Of a stretch of 64,000 nucleotides of DNA, positions 15,350 to 24,924 are shown in pieces. The notes below the pieces were generated by a model. The model was not told where the DNA came from, did not search any database, and saw nothing but the letters and a program-made list of their open reading frames with translations. The position numbers and the translations under genes are program-made. This stretch comes from CANMXU01 sp052030545 (GTDB taxonomy: Bacteria; Pseudomonadota; Gammaproteobacteria; Enterobacterales; Alteromonadaceae): contig NZ_JBPDIH010000008.1 in the NCBI RefSeq assembly GCF_052030545.1, positions 124,001 through 188,000 on the forward strand. The letters are read 5' to 3'. Position 1 is the stretch's first letter. Each line of letters opens with the position of its first letter.

Positions 15350-18300
15350 TTAACTAAAATGTTCTAATAGCGCCTGAACTGGATGTTTAGGTTTAAACTG
15401 CGCCATGCGTTTAGTTTGACTTCGACATGAAAAACCAGTGGCCAATACTTGTTCGTTTGAAAAATCAGCTAACTTAGGCTGCCAGCTTAATTCAAATAAG
15501 CTTTTTGAGTTTTCTTGGTTTTGTTTTTCATGACCATAAGTTCCCGCCATACCACAACACCCTACCGCAACCTTGTTTAAGCTTAAGCCAAAATAGCTAA
15601 ATATTGCCTGCCATTGGCTTTCACTATTTGGTAAAGCTGTTTTTTCAGTACAGTGACCAAATAATTGATAATTTGTCGCTACATTTTCAAGCTTGGCCGG
15701 TAAACGACTGTCATTACTGTCAATAACTGTGGTTAGCCATTCATGTACTAGCTGTACATTAAAATCGCCACGTTTTTCACCTAATACTTGTTTATATTCA
15801 TCGCGATAACACAATACCAACGAGGCATCGATGCCAACCAACGGAATATTAAGTGCCGATAGTTCATTTAAAAACGCTGCGGCTGATTTCGCCGTTTTAG
15901 CAAAGCGATTTAAAAAGCCTTTAACGTGTTGCGCTTTACCGTTCGGTTTAAACGGTAATAAAACCGGTTTAAAGCCTAGCGCTTTAGCAAGCCCCATTAA
16001 CGACTCAACCGAAGTAGCGTCATAAAATGTGGTGAACGGGTCTTGCACGATAAATACATAATCTTGTTTTTTCTGCTCATTAATCGATTTGAAATACTCT
16101 AAATCAAACATTTCATATTTTTGCGCTGCGATGCGCTCGGCTAATGTCGGTACAGAAAGTAGTGGCGTATCAACATAACCAATCGTCTTTTCAGATATTT
16201 TGCTATACAGCTTATTATCGATAACGGCATTCACTAATTTAGGCGCTTTTGCCATTAGTGGTGCTAATAATTCAACATTTGCAACTAGGTGATCTTTTAA
16301 TGGTCTGAAGTAGCGAGTGTGATAAAGGTTAACAAATCGCGCTCTAAAATCGGGCACATCCACTTTTATCGGGCATTGGCTTGCACAGGCTTTACACGCT
16401 AAACAACCTGCCATGGCATCCATCACTTCGTGTGAAAAATCGTCTTTATTTTCTTTAACAAACTGCGCTTTAATCTTATCTAGCAGTTGTTTTACCGACC
16501 AGCCGTCGATATTTTGCTCTAAAGCTAAAACATCGACGCCTTTATTTTCAACAAGACGCAACCACTCACGCATCAAGCCAGCTCTACCTTTGGGAGAATG
16601 TCTTCGGTCACGCGTTACCTTGCTTGATGGGCACATTGGGCTATTCACGTCGTAATTAAAACATAAACCGTTGCCGTTACAATCAAGTGCACTGGTGAAA
16701 GAGTCTTTAACCGTTACTGGAATTTGCCTGTCGTAAAAGCCGCGCTTAACACCGTCAACTGACACAAGCTGCTCGTTAGAATCTACCGGCGTACAGATTT
16801 TTCCCGGGTTCATTTTATTGTGCGGGTCAAAAGCTGTTTTTATTTTTCGAAGCTCTAAAAATAGCGCTTCACCAAAAAATTCAGGTCCGTATTCGCTGCG
16901 GTAACCTTTACCATGTTCACCCCACATCAAGCCGCCATATTTTGCCGTTAAGGCAACCACTTTATCTGAAATATCACGCAGTAATTTTTCTTGCTCGGGA
17001 TCGCACATATCAAGTGCTGGTCTAACATGTAAAACGCCGGCATCAACATGACCAAACATGCCGTAATGCAATTGTTTGTCATCTAATAGTTGACGAAACT
17101 CTGCGATAAAGTCCGCTAAATTTTCAGGCGGCACCGCAGTATCTTCGGCAAATGCCAATGGTTTTTGGCTGCCATCAGTATTACCTAACAAGCCAACCGC
17201 TTTTTTACGCATAGCGTATAATTTGTTGATGCTAGCGAGATCTGACGTAATTTGATAACCGATCACCCCTTTGCCTTGTGCAATATCTTGATCAAGGCTT
17301 TTCGACAGCTCGGCCACTTGCTGTTCAATTAAATCAGCATCTTCACCGTTGTATTCAACAATGTTAATGCCGTCCATCACTTGCCCTTCGACATCCGTTA
17401 AAAGCTCGCTAACTGAATGCCAAACAATATCTTGTTTTGCTAAATTCAGTACTTTACTGTCAATGGTTTCAACTGAAGTGGCTTTTGCTTTCACTAAACT
17501 TGGTGAATGGCGCAGTGCCGAGTCAAAGCTGTCGTATTTAATATTAACTAAGGTTTTGGCATGTGGAATTTTTGTTAAATTTAATTTCGCTTCACAAACA
17601 AAAGCTAATGACCCTTCTGAGCCGGTGATTAGACGTGTTAAGTCAAATTTGGTTAAATCGTCGTTAAATACATGCTCTAAATCGTAGCCTGTTAAAAAAC
17701 GATTTAAACGTGGAAATTTATCTAAAATAAGTTGGCGATTATCACGACAGGCAGCAATCACTTGTTTATAAATTTCACCCACAGAAGTTGGCTGAGTCGC
17801 TATTTCTTCTGCTTGTTCGATGGTCATCGGCGATGTTGCTAATAACTCACCATTAGCCAATACACTTTCTAATCCCAAGACATGATCAGAAGTCTTACCA
17901 TACACTAACGAGCCTTGACCTGAGGCGTCAGTATTGATCATGCCGCCTAACGTTGCGCGGTTACTGGTAGATAAATCTGGTGAAAAGAAAAATCCATGCG
18001 GTCTTAAAAAGTCATTTAACTGATCTTTAACGACACCCGCTTCAACACGTACCCAGTTTTCTTCTACGTTAATTTCTAACACACGGTTCATGTATTTTGA
18101 TAAATCAACCACCACACCCGGCGTTAAACTTTGACCATTGGTGCCGGTTCCGCCGCCGCGTGCGCTAAATTTTATCGCCTGAAACTTTTCTGTATCAGCC
18201 AATTGAGCAATTAATTGAATATCTGCTTTGGTGCGTGGGTGCAACACTAATTGCGGCAGTTGCTGATAAACACTGTTATCTGTTGCCACAGCTAAACGTG

Positions 18301-18409
18301 CGCCGTACTGACAGTTGATGTCACCAGTAAAGTGGTGCGCTTTTAAGGTTTCAGAAAAAGCATTATATAACGGAGAGATAAGTGATTGATGGTCTAACCT
18401 AGGTAACAT
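15350..18409 (-). CDS. ydiJ: FAD/4Fe-4S oxidoreductase YdiJ (D-2-hydroxyacid dehydrogenase)
   Basis: A 1019-residue protein, the length of E. coli YdiJ, which has been reported as a D-2-hydroxyglutarate dehydrogenase. The N-terminal FAD_binding_4 domain is marked by ARGGGTGTNGQSLTPGVVVDLS and NRATLGGMINTDASGQGS. The FAD-oxidase C region contains FGHVDAGVLHVRPALD and the metal-site-like MWGEHGKGYRSE. The ferredoxin segment is CLACKACASQCPIKVDVP. The C-terminal CCG-type segment is CGMAGTYGHEKQN. It is cytosolic or membrane-peripheral and passes electrons onward. The ATG start fits the family. The ppsA gene lies 168 bases upstream on the same strand. Confidence 0.92.
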   Translation of the reverse strand: MLPRLDHQSLISPLYNAFSETLKAHHFTGDINCQYGARLAVATDNSVYQQLPQLVLHPRTKADIQLIAQLADTEKFQAIKFSARGGGTGTNGQSLTPGVVVDLSKYMNRVLEINVEENWVRVEAGVVKDQLNDFLRPHGFFFSPDLSTSNRATLGGMINTDASGQGSLVYGKTSDHVLGLESVLANGELLATSPMTIEQAEEIATQPTSVGEIYKQVIAACRDNRQLILDKFPRLNRFLTGYDLEHVFNDDLTKFDLTRLITGSEGSLAFVCEAKLNLTKIPHAKTLVNIKYDSFDSALRHSPSLVKAKATSVETIDSKVLNLAKQDIVWHSVSELLTDVEGQVMDGINIVEYNGEDADLIEQQVAELSKSLDQDIAQGKGVIGYQITSDLASINKLYAMRKKAVGLLGNTDGSQKPLAFAEDTAVPPENLADFIAEFRQLLDDKQLHYGMFGHVDAGVLHVRPALDMCDPEQEKLLRDISDKVVALTAKYGGLMWGEHGKGYRSEYGPEFFGEALFLELRKIKTAFDPHNKMNPGKICTPVDSNEQLVSVDGVKRGFYDRQIPVTVKDSFTSALDCNGNGLCFNYDVNSPMCPSSKVTRDRRHSPKGRAGLMREWLRLVENKGVDVLALEQNIDGWSVKQLLDKIKAQFVKENKDDFSHEVMDAMAGCLACKACASQCPIKVDVPDFRARFVNLYHTRYFRPLKDHLVANVELLAPLMAKAPKLVNAVIDNKLYSKISEKTIGYVDTPLLSVPTLAERIAAQKYEMFDLEYFKSINEQKKQDYVFIVQDPFTTFYDATSVESLMGLAKALGFKPVLLPFKPNGKAQHVKGFLNRFAKTAKSAAAFLNELSALNIPLVGIDASLVLCYRDEYKQVLGEKRGDFNVQLVHEWLTTVIDSNDSRLPAKLENVATNYQLFGHCTEKTALPNSESQWQAIFSYFGLSLNKVAVGCCGMAGTYGHEKQNQENSKSLFELSWQPKLADFSNEQVLATGFSCRSQTKRMAQFKPKHPVQALLEHFS

Positions 18410-18479
18410 GTGACATTATTCGTAAATTCTGTAGAGAATTCGATTGTAACACGAGATTTTTGTAATTTTGAACAGAAAT

Positions 18480-18542
18480 AAAAAAAGCCTAAGAACTTTT
18501 TGTTAAAACATGTGCAATAACAATATGTTCTTAAGCTTTAAT
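18480..18542 (-). terminator. Terminator after ppsA
   Basis: Read on the minus strand, AAAGCTTAAGAAC pairs with GTTCTTAGGCTTT across an AT-rich loop and is followed by a run of T. It lies 36 bases after the ppsA stop. Confidence 0.65.
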
Positions 18543-18577
18543 GCAAACTTAAACAGTAATAGTAACGTTAAGCGTTA

Positions 18578-20953
18578 TTATTTACCGTGTTGTTCGGCTA
18601 AGTACAACCAAGTTGGTAACACAGTATCTGGATTAAGCGATACGCTGTCTATGCCCTGTTCAACCAACCATGCGGCGAAGTCGGCGTGATCTGACGGACC
18701 TTGCCCACAAATCCCCACATACTTACCACGAGCTTTACAGGCTTTAATCGCCATTTCTAACAAGATTTTAATCGCTTCGTTGCGTTCATCAAACAAGTGA
18801 GCAATTAAACCTGAGTCGCGATCTAAGCCTAAAGTTAATTGCGTTAAATCGTTTGAGCCGATTGAGAAGCCATCAAAGTGATCTAAGAACTTATCCGCTA
18901 ACAGCGCATTTGATGGCAATTCACACATCATGATCACTTTTAAGCCGTTTTCACCACGTTTTAAACCGTGCTCTGCCAAAATATCGATAACCGCAGTCGC
19001 TTCTTCTAACGTACGAACAAATGGGATCATAATCTCAACATGAGTTAAGCCCATTTCATTGCGAACACGTTTTATCGCTTCACATTCAAGCGCAAAACAA
19101 TCTCTAAAATCTTGCGAGATATAACGCGATGCACCACGGTAACCGATCATTGGATTTTCTTCATCGGGCTCGTAATGTTCGCCGCCAACCAGGTTGGCAT
19201 ATTCGTTTGATTTAAAATCAGACATACGCACGATCACACGCTCAGGCGCATAAGCGGCTGCTAGTGTAGAAATACCTTCAACAAGTTTAGTAATGTAAAA
19301 CTCTACCGGGCTTTCATAACCGGCAATAATATCTGTAATTTCTTCTTGAAGATCAATCGACTGAGTATCGAAATTAAGTAGAGCTTTAGGGTGCACACCG
19401 ATCATTTTATTAATGATAAATTCAAGACGCGCTAAACCAATACCTGCATGTGGTAACCGTGCAAACGCAAACGCGCGATCTGGGTTACCAACATTCATCA
19501 TGATTTTAAGTGGTAAATCAGGCATTGAATCAACTTCTGAAGTGGTTACCGTGTACTCAAGTTTACCTTGATAAATAAAGCCAGTATCACCTTCGGCACA
19601 TGAAACGGTAATTTCGTCACCATTTGAAATTTTTGATGTTGCATCACCACAGCCAACAACGGCAGGAATGCCCATTTCGCGCGCAATAATAGCGGCGTGA
19701 CACGTACGACCACCGCGATTCGTGACAATTGCAGAAGCACGCTTCATGATTGGTTCCCAATCAGGATCAGTCATGTCTGTAACCAATACATCGCCAGGTA
19801 AAATTTTATCCATTTCAGCCAGTGACGATAGAACTTTTGCCTCACCACTACCTATTTTGTGGCCAATCGAGCGACCTTCACAAATGATATTCGCGCTGCT
19901 TTGTAACTGGAACTGTTCCATTACATTAGCGTTTTCACGACTTTTTACCGTTTCAGGGCGCGCTTGAACAATATATAGCTTGCCGTCTAAGCCATCTTTT
20001 GCCCATTCAATGTCCATCGGACGTTGATAATGTTTTTCAATAATTACGGCTTGTTTGGCCAGCTCTTGCACTTCGGCGTCGGTAAGTGAAAATTGATTTG
20101 AATCTTTTTCTTCAATATCAACCACTTCAACTTGTTTGCCGTGAGCTGTGCTATCAGCGTAAATCATTTTAATGGCTTTACTACCAATGTTGCGTCGAAT
20201 TACCGCTGGGTTGCCATTAGCAAGTGTTGGTTTGTGCACGTAAAATTCATCAGGGTTTACTGCGCCTTGTACCACCATTTCACCTAAGCCGTAACTTGAG
20301 GTGATAAAGACAACATCTTCAAAACCTGATTCAGTATCAATTGAGAACATCACGCCAGATGATGCAATATCACTGCGCACCATACGCTGAATACCGGCAG
20401 ATAAGGCGACGCCACGGTGGTCGTAACCTTGGTGTACTCGGTATGAAATGGCGCGATCGTTAAATAAAGACGCAAATACGTGCTTAATCGCCACCATTAC
20501 TGACTCTAAACCGCGAACGTTTAGAAAGGTTTCTTGCTGACCAGCAAAAGAAGCATCCGGCATATCTTCAGCTGTTGCAGAAGAACGTACTGCAAAAGAC
20601 GCATCATCTGCAAAACCACCGGCAAGTTGCTCGTAGGCCGCTTCAATATCTTTTTGCATTTGTGGAAGAAATGGCGTGTCGATAACCCATTGGCGGATGG
20701 TTTCGCCACATTGAGCTAGCGCATTAACATCGCTCACATCTAATGTATCAAGTAACTGATAAATTTTATCATTTAAGCCACTTTGCTCTAAAAACTCGTT
20801 AAACGCATATGAAGTAGTAGCAAAACCGCCAGGCACTTGTACGCCAACGTTTGCTAAATTCGAAATCATTTCACCAAGTGATGCATTTTTACCGCCAACA
20901 CGGTCTACATCGCCCATACCTAAGTGTTCATACCAAAGCACGTTTTCTTGCAC
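18578..20953 (-). CDS. ppsA: Phosphoenolpyruvate synthase
   Basis: PpsA (791 aa) converts pyruvate, ATP and water to PEP, AMP and phosphate at the start of gluconeogenesis. The order is N-terminal ATP-grasp domain (VGGKNASLGEMI, RSSATAEDMPDASFAGQQETFLNV), central phosphohistidine domain (GGRTCHAAIIARE, His419), and C-terminal PEP/pyruvate TIM barrel (ARLEFII, MMCELPSNALLADKFLDHFDGFSIGSNDLTQL, GICGQGPSD). The start is GTG with GGAGA upstream. The regulatory kinase-phosphorylase gene ppsR is divergent across 268 bases, the standard arrangement. Confidence 0.97.
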   Translation of the reverse strand: MQENVLWYEHLGMGDVDRVGGKNASLGEMISNLANVGVQVPGGFATTSYAFNEFLEQSGLNDKIYQLLDTLDVSDVNALAQCGETIRQWVIDTPFLPQMQKDIEAAYEQLAGGFADDASFAVRSSATAEDMPDASFAGQQETFLNVRGLESVMVAIKHVFASLFNDRAISYRVHQGYDHRGVALSAGIQRMVRSDIASSGVMFSIDTESGFEDVVFITSSYGLGEMVVQGAVNPDEFYVHKPTLANGNPAVIRRNIGSKAIKMIYADSTAHGKQVEVVDIEEKDSNQFSLTDAEVQELAKQAVIIEKHYQRPMDIEWAKDGLDGKLYIVQARPETVKSRENANVMEQFQLQSSANIICEGRSIGHKIGSGEAKVLSSLAEMDKILPGDVLVTDMTDPDWEPIMKRASAIVTNRGGRTCHAAIIAREMGIPAVVGCGDATSKISNGDEITVSCAEGDTGFIYQGKLEYTVTTSEVDSMPDLPLKIMMNVGNPDRAFAFARLPHAGIGLARLEFIINKMIGVHPKALLNFDTQSIDLQEEITDIIAGYESPVEFYITKLVEGISTLAAAYAPERVIVRMSDFKSNEYANLVGGEHYEPDEENPMIGYRGASRYISQDFRDCFALECEAIKRVRNEMGLTHVEIMIPFVRTLEEATAVIDILAEHGLKRGENGLKVIMMCELPSNALLADKFLDHFDGFSIGSNDLTQLTLGLDRDSGLIAHLFDERNEAIKILLEMAIKACKARGKYVGICGQGPSDHADFAAWLVEQGIDSVSLNPDTVLPTWLYLAEQHGK

Positions 20954-21221
20954 AACAATTCTCCATTAAGGATAAATAATAAGTTTTAATTCGATTGACG
21001 CTATCGATATCGCAAAAACTTTGACAGCGCTAATATTCTACACTGCTCCAATAAAAAACTGAAAGCGATTATGTAAACTTTCAACCAAAGATACTCGAAT
21101 AATTTAAAGCAAATCAATCTATACATGATTATTGCTATTCATTAAGTGTTTTTAATGATACATATTGGTTAATTAAGTTTGATTTACGTTATTTTTCAGT
21201 TTAGTACTTTTTGAGGCATTT

Positions 21222-22031
21222 ATGCGTACAGCATTTTATATTTCTGACGGCACGGCTATCACTTCTGAGGTGTTTGGTCATGCGCTACTATCTTTATTTC
21301 CTGTTGAATTTCAACATCAAACCATTTCATTTGTTGAAAGTGTAGAAAAAGCACATGAAGCACGTGAGCTCATTAATAAAACAGCAAGTCGCTCAGGTGA
21401 GCCACCGTTAGTATTTCATACTTTTGTTAAGCCAGAAATTCGAGAGATTATCGATAGTTGCGACGGCATTATTTATAATTTTTTAGAACACTTTGTTGCG
21501 CCACTTGAGCAACAACTGGGTGTTACGGCAAAACCAAAAGCCCATAGAACACATAGCATTCACGAAAACAGCTACGACTACCGTATTGATGCGGTAAACT
21601 ACGCCTTGGCAAACGATGATGGTGGTAAAGTCGACAATTACGAGCATGCTGACGTTATTCTGGTGGGTGTTTCTCGCTCTGGCAAAACCCCAACCTCGCT
21701 CTATTTGGCATTACAGTACGGGATCAAAGCGGCCAACTACCCATTTACCGACGATGATATGGACGAGCTTAAGTTACCTGCGTGTTTAAAAATGCATAAA
21801 AATAAAATATTTGGCTTAACCATAGACGCCCAACGTTTAATGGATATTCGAGATGGCAGAATGTCGAACAGTAAATATGCCTCAGCAAGACAATGTCGTA
21901 TGGAAATACGTGAAGTAGAGAAGCTTTATAAGAAAGAAAAAATTCCTTTTCTTAATACCACTAAGTTTTCAGTAGAAGAAATTACTGCCAAAATACTTTC
22001 CGAAACAGGCTTGCAAAGATATAAGTACTAA
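21222..22031 (+). CDS. ppsR: PEP synthase regulatory protein (kinase/pyrophosphorylase)
   Basis: A 269-residue DUF299-family protein (YdiA). It inactivates PEP synthase by ADP-dependent threonine phosphorylation and reactivates it by phosphate-dependent dephosphorylation. The P-loop GVSRSGKT is at residues 149-156; FYISDGTAITSE at the N-terminus and KAHRTHSIHENSYDYRIDAVNYALANDDG are hallmark blocks. The start ATG at 21222 is not contested. Divergence from ppsA and the following aroH gene match E. coli gene order. Confidence 0.95.
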   Translation: MRTAFYISDGTAITSEVFGHALLSLFPVEFQHQTISFVESVEKAHEARELINKTASRSGEPPLVFHTFVKPEIREIIDSCDGIIYNFLEHFVAPLEQQLGVTAKPKAHRTHSIHENSYDYRIDAVNYALANDDGGKVDNYEHADVILVGVSRSGKTPTSLYLALQYGIKAANYPFTDDDMDELKLPACLKMHKNKIFGLTIDAQRLMDIRDGRMSNSKYASARQCRMEIREVEKLYKKEKIPFLNTTKFSVEEITAKILSETGLQRYKY

Positions 22032-22144
22032 ATACAAAGGAATTTTTCATCTAAAACCCTGAAAGCAGTTCACATCTAAAGCCATTTTCGCTATCGTAGC
22101 AGCGATTTATTTACTCATGCCGATAAATGGCTTAAAGATGACCT

Positions 22145-23197
22145 ATGACCATAAAAACTGACGAACTACGCACCACCCTCATTGACAACTTAGTTTCACC
22201 GGCAGAGCTTGCCGCGCAAATTCCTTTAGACCAAGAAACCGCCGATTTTATTATGGCAAGTCGTAAAGAAATTGAAGCTATTATTCGAGGTGAAGATAAA
22301 CGTTTATTAGTGGTTATTGGTCCGTGTTCGATTCACGATACCGAAGCTGCCGTTGATTACGCCAAAAAGCTAAAACCTTTTCATGAAAAATACCAAAACG
22401 AATTATTGATCGTGATGCGGGTTTATTTTGAAAAGCCGCGTACCACCGTGGGTTGGAAAGGCTTAATTAGCGATCCAGACCTTGATAAGTCCTTTAATGT
22501 TGCCAAAGGATTAAACCTTGCCCGTAACTTATTACTTGATATAAACAAGCTTGGTCTACCAGCAACCACTGAATTTTTAGATATGGTTACCGGTCAATAC
22601 ATTTCTGACTTGATCAGCTGGGGTGCTATTGGTGCACGTACGACAGAAAGCCAAGTTCACCGCGAATTAGCGTCAGCGCTTTCATGCCCGGTCGGTTTTA
22701 AAAACGGTACCGACGGTAATGTAAAAATTGCCATCGATGCGATTAAAGCGTCAAGCGTACCTCATGTACTTTACTCGCCTGATAAAAATGGGCAAATGTG
22801 TATTTATCAAACCCATGGCAACCCGTCTGCACACGTGATTTTACGTGGCGGAAAAGAGCCAAACTATAGCGCTGAACATGTTAGCGATGTCGCAGAAAAA
22901 CTCAGCCAAGCAAAAGTTGAAACCAAAATCATGGTTGATTGTAGCCACGGCAACTCATGTAAAGATCATAATAAGCAAATTGATGTGGCACGCTCAATTG
23001 CAGAGCAAGTCGCCACAGGTGATTCCGCTATTTTTGGCGTGATGATCGAAAGCTTTTTAGTTGCCGGTAATCAAAGCGTTCTGCCAAACGAGCCACTTGT
23101 TTATGGGCAAAGCATTACCGATGCCTGTGTTGATTTAGATACCAGTGCCGACATTCTTGCCTTGTTAGCTGATGCAGTAAGCCAAGCAAATAAATAA
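22145..23197 (+). CDS. aroH: 3-deoxy-7-phosphoheptulonate (DAHP) synthase, class I
   Basis: A 350-residue class I DAHP synthase, condensing PEP and erythrose 4-phosphate as the first step of aromatic biosynthesis. Blocks visible are LVVIGPCSIHD, MRVYFEKPRTTVGWKGLISDPDLD, GARTTESQVHRELASALSCPVGFKNGTDG and DCSHGNSCKDH (metal ligands His and Cys). The symbol aroH follows the conserved neighbourhood (next to ppsR) and similarity to the Trp-type isozyme; AroF/AroG-type feedback control cannot be excluded from sequence alone. The leader is 113 bases. Confidence 0.88.
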   Translation: MTIKTDELRTTLIDNLVSPAELAAQIPLDQETADFIMASRKEIEAIIRGEDKRLLVVIGPCSIHDTEAAVDYAKKLKPFHEKYQNELLIVMRVYFEKPRTTVGWKGLISDPDLDKSFNVAKGLNLARNLLLDINKLGLPATTEFLDMVTGQYISDLISWGAIGARTTESQVHRELASALSCPVGFKNGTDGNVKIAIDAIKASSVPHVLYSPDKNGQMCIYQTHGNPSAHVILRGGKEPNYSAEHVSDVAEKLSQAKVETKIMVDCSHGNSCKDHNKQIDVARSIAEQVATGDSAIFGVMIESFLVAGNQSVLPNEPLVYGQSITDACVDLDTSADILALLADAVSQANK

Positions 23198-23218
23198 TCA
23201 CAGCAAAATAAACTTTAG

Positions 23219-23249
23219 CAAAAAGCCGTGAAATTTCACGGCTTTTTTG
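23219..23249 (+). terminator. Terminator after aroH
   Basis: AAAAAGCCGTG - AAAT - TTCACGGCTTTTTT, a GC stem with U-run, 22 bases after the stop codon. It may also serve the converging urease operon. Confidence 0.9.
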
Positions 23250-23278
23250 ATGATACTTAGCTAGCTAACATAGCCATT

Positions 23279-23464
23279 TTATTGCGCTTTATTAAAGAAC
23301 CTTTGGCGGATATATTGCCCTACTTTATAACACGCTATCGCAGCTAAACAGAATAAACACGCATGCACAATATTATGCAGCATGCCGTCACCTAAGTAGT
23401 GATCATCATGCGCCATGGCAGAAAAACTAAACAGTAGTGTGAAAATAATAGTTATAAACTTCAT
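23279..23464 (-). CDS. Small membrane protein with histidine-rich periplasmic segment (end of urease operon)
   Basis: A 61-residue protein. An N-terminal signal sequence (FITIIFTLLFSFSAMA) would be cleaved before HDDHYLGDGMLHNIVH, which holds four histidines and three aspartates. A single hydrophobic helix (ACLFCLAAIACYKVGQYI) and a basic tail follow. AGGAC lies upstream of the ATG, and the gene starts 52 bases after ureG on the same strand. The position and His content suggest a metal-linked role with urease, but this is inference; no family was recognised. It resembles a much reduced HupE/UreJ only in outline. Confidence 0.68.
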   Translation of the reverse strand: MKFITIIFTLLFSFSAMAHDDHYLGDGMLHNIVHACLFCLAAIACYKVGQYIRQRFFNKAQ

Positions 23465-23516
23465 CTTAATGTCCTAATAGTTAATGATATTAAATTGGCG
23501 ATGTTTTGAGTCAGTT

Positions 23517-24128
23517 TTACACCGACAACATCCCTTCTTGTTCAATAAAGCGAATGATGTCGTCTAACCCTTGTTTGGTTTTCATATTACTGAAAATAAA
23601 CGGGCGCTGGCCGCGCATTTTTTTCGCATCTCTGTCCATCACCTCTAACGATGCACCAACAAGCTCAGCAACATCAATTTTATTAATGATCAATAGATCA
23701 GATTTGGTAATACCTGGACCACCTTTGCGGGGAATTTTATCGCCAGCAGAAACATCGATAACATAAATAGTTAAATCGGATAACTCTGGGCTAAAAGTCG
23801 CGCTTAAGTTATCACCGCCACTTTCAACGAGCACAAAATCTAAATCGGGATGACGCTCTTGTAATTCGTCAATAGCCGCTAGATTCATTGAGGCATCTTC
23901 GCGAATTGCGGTATGCGGACAGCCCCCAGTTTCAACACCTAGAATACGGTCTTGCGCCAAGGCGTTATGTTTAGTTAAAAACTCAGCATCTTCACGGGTA
24001 TAAATATCGTTAGTGACTACGGCCATGTTGTATTTATCGCGAAGCGCTAAACAAAGCTCGCGTAATAATGCGGTTTTACCTGAGCCAACCGGGCCACCAA
24101 CACCTATGCGTAATACTTGTTTTTTCAT
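23517..24128 (-). CDS. ureG: Urease accessory GTPase UreG
   Basis: UreG (203 aa) is the SIMIBI-class GTPase that delivers nickel during urease activation. The P-loop GVGGPVGSGKTALLREL is at the N-terminus. VVTNDIYTREDAEFL and GVETGGCPHTAIREDASMN (the Cys-Pro-His nickel motif) follow, with a guanine-specificity NKID in LLIINKIDVAELVG. It is the last named accessory gene of the ureDABCEFG operon, 55 bases after ureF. Confidence 0.97.
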   Translation of the reverse strand: MKKQVLRIGVGGPVGSGKTALLRELCLALRDKYNMAVVTNDIYTREDAEFLTKHNALAQDRILGVETGGCPHTAIREDASMNLAAIDELQERHPDLDFVLVESGGDNLSATFSPELSDLTIYVIDVSAGDKIPRKGGPGITKSDLLIINKIDVAELVGASLEVMDRDAKKMRGQRPFIFSNMKTKQGLDDIIRFIEQEGMLSV

Positions 24129-24183
24129 TTTTTTCTCTCTTGAATTTAAATGTTAACGCTTAATTTTTTATTCATTGATTTTA

Positions 24184-24924
24184 TTACGAACGAAACAACC
24201 GGCTATATTGTGTTTCGTGCCATGCACTTGCCATCGCTAAATGCGGTAGGCTACCGCCAATTTCATCGTCAGTTAACTTTTCAGCCACTGCAATCGCAGC
24301 ATCAACTTTCTCTGTTAAATCAAACAATAAGTTCTGCGCTTGAGTTTGTCCTAAAGGTACCAACTTGGTTGCTGCAGCCACTTGGTTATCGATAAACGTC
24401 CAGCAATAGCCACTTTGCACCGAGGTCAGGTCAAGCTCACATAAATAGGCAGTTAAAGCAAAGGCACTAACAAAACTAATATCTGAACCGGGTAAAAAGT
24501 GTTGATAATTTTTCTCGTCGATTCGGTCGAGATTAGTTAACAAACGAATTAGGGCTTTGCCCATCGCCACATCGGCTAGCAATAATTCACTACTTTCTCG
24601 GCAAGCTTGTAAATGCTGATCCCAATATTGAAAATCACTGACATTATCATTTGCTATCGCGCGATATAAACGCGCTAAAATGGCTAAGTCGGTGCGGGCT
24701 ATCGCTTCAAATAAATTAATTTCAATCCAACTTGCAGTATCTGATGAATTATTTATCCAGCCGTTGTCGACTGCAAATTCTAAGCCTTGCGAAAATGAGA
24801 AGCCACCAACGGGCAAATTAGCGCTGCACAATTGCAATAAACGACTTAACTTAATGCCGTTGCTCGTGTTTATTTGCACGCTAGCATTAGTGTTCATGTT
24901 CATGTTCATGTTCATGTTCACCAT
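24184..24924 (-). CDS. ureF: Urease accessory protein UreF
   Basis: UreF (246 aa from this start) is an all-helical chaperone that couples UreG GTPase activity to urease maturation. Family blocks include LLQLCSANLPVGGFSFSQGLEFAVDNGW and the C-terminal GGSLPHLAMASAWHETQYSRLFRS. The start is ambiguous: in this frame the hexamer repeat overlapping the ureE end supplies ATG codons at 24924, 24915, 24909, 24903 and 24897, giving a Met-Asn repeat N-terminus. GGTGA could serve the first internal ones. The gene overlaps ureE by up to 38 bases, so translation is likely coupled. Confidence 0.93.
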   Translation of the reverse strand: MVNMNMNMNMNTNASVQINTSNGIKLSRLLQLCSANLPVGGFSFSQGLEFAVDNGWINNSSDTASWIEINLFEAIARTDLAILARLYRAIANDNVSDFQYWDQHLQACRESSELLLADVAMGKALIRLLTNLDRIDEKNYQHFLPGSDISFVSAFALTAYLCELDLTSVQSGYCWTFIDNQVAAATKLVPLGQTQAQNLLFDLTEKVDAAIAVAEKLTDDEIGGSLPHLAMASAWHETQYSRLFRS

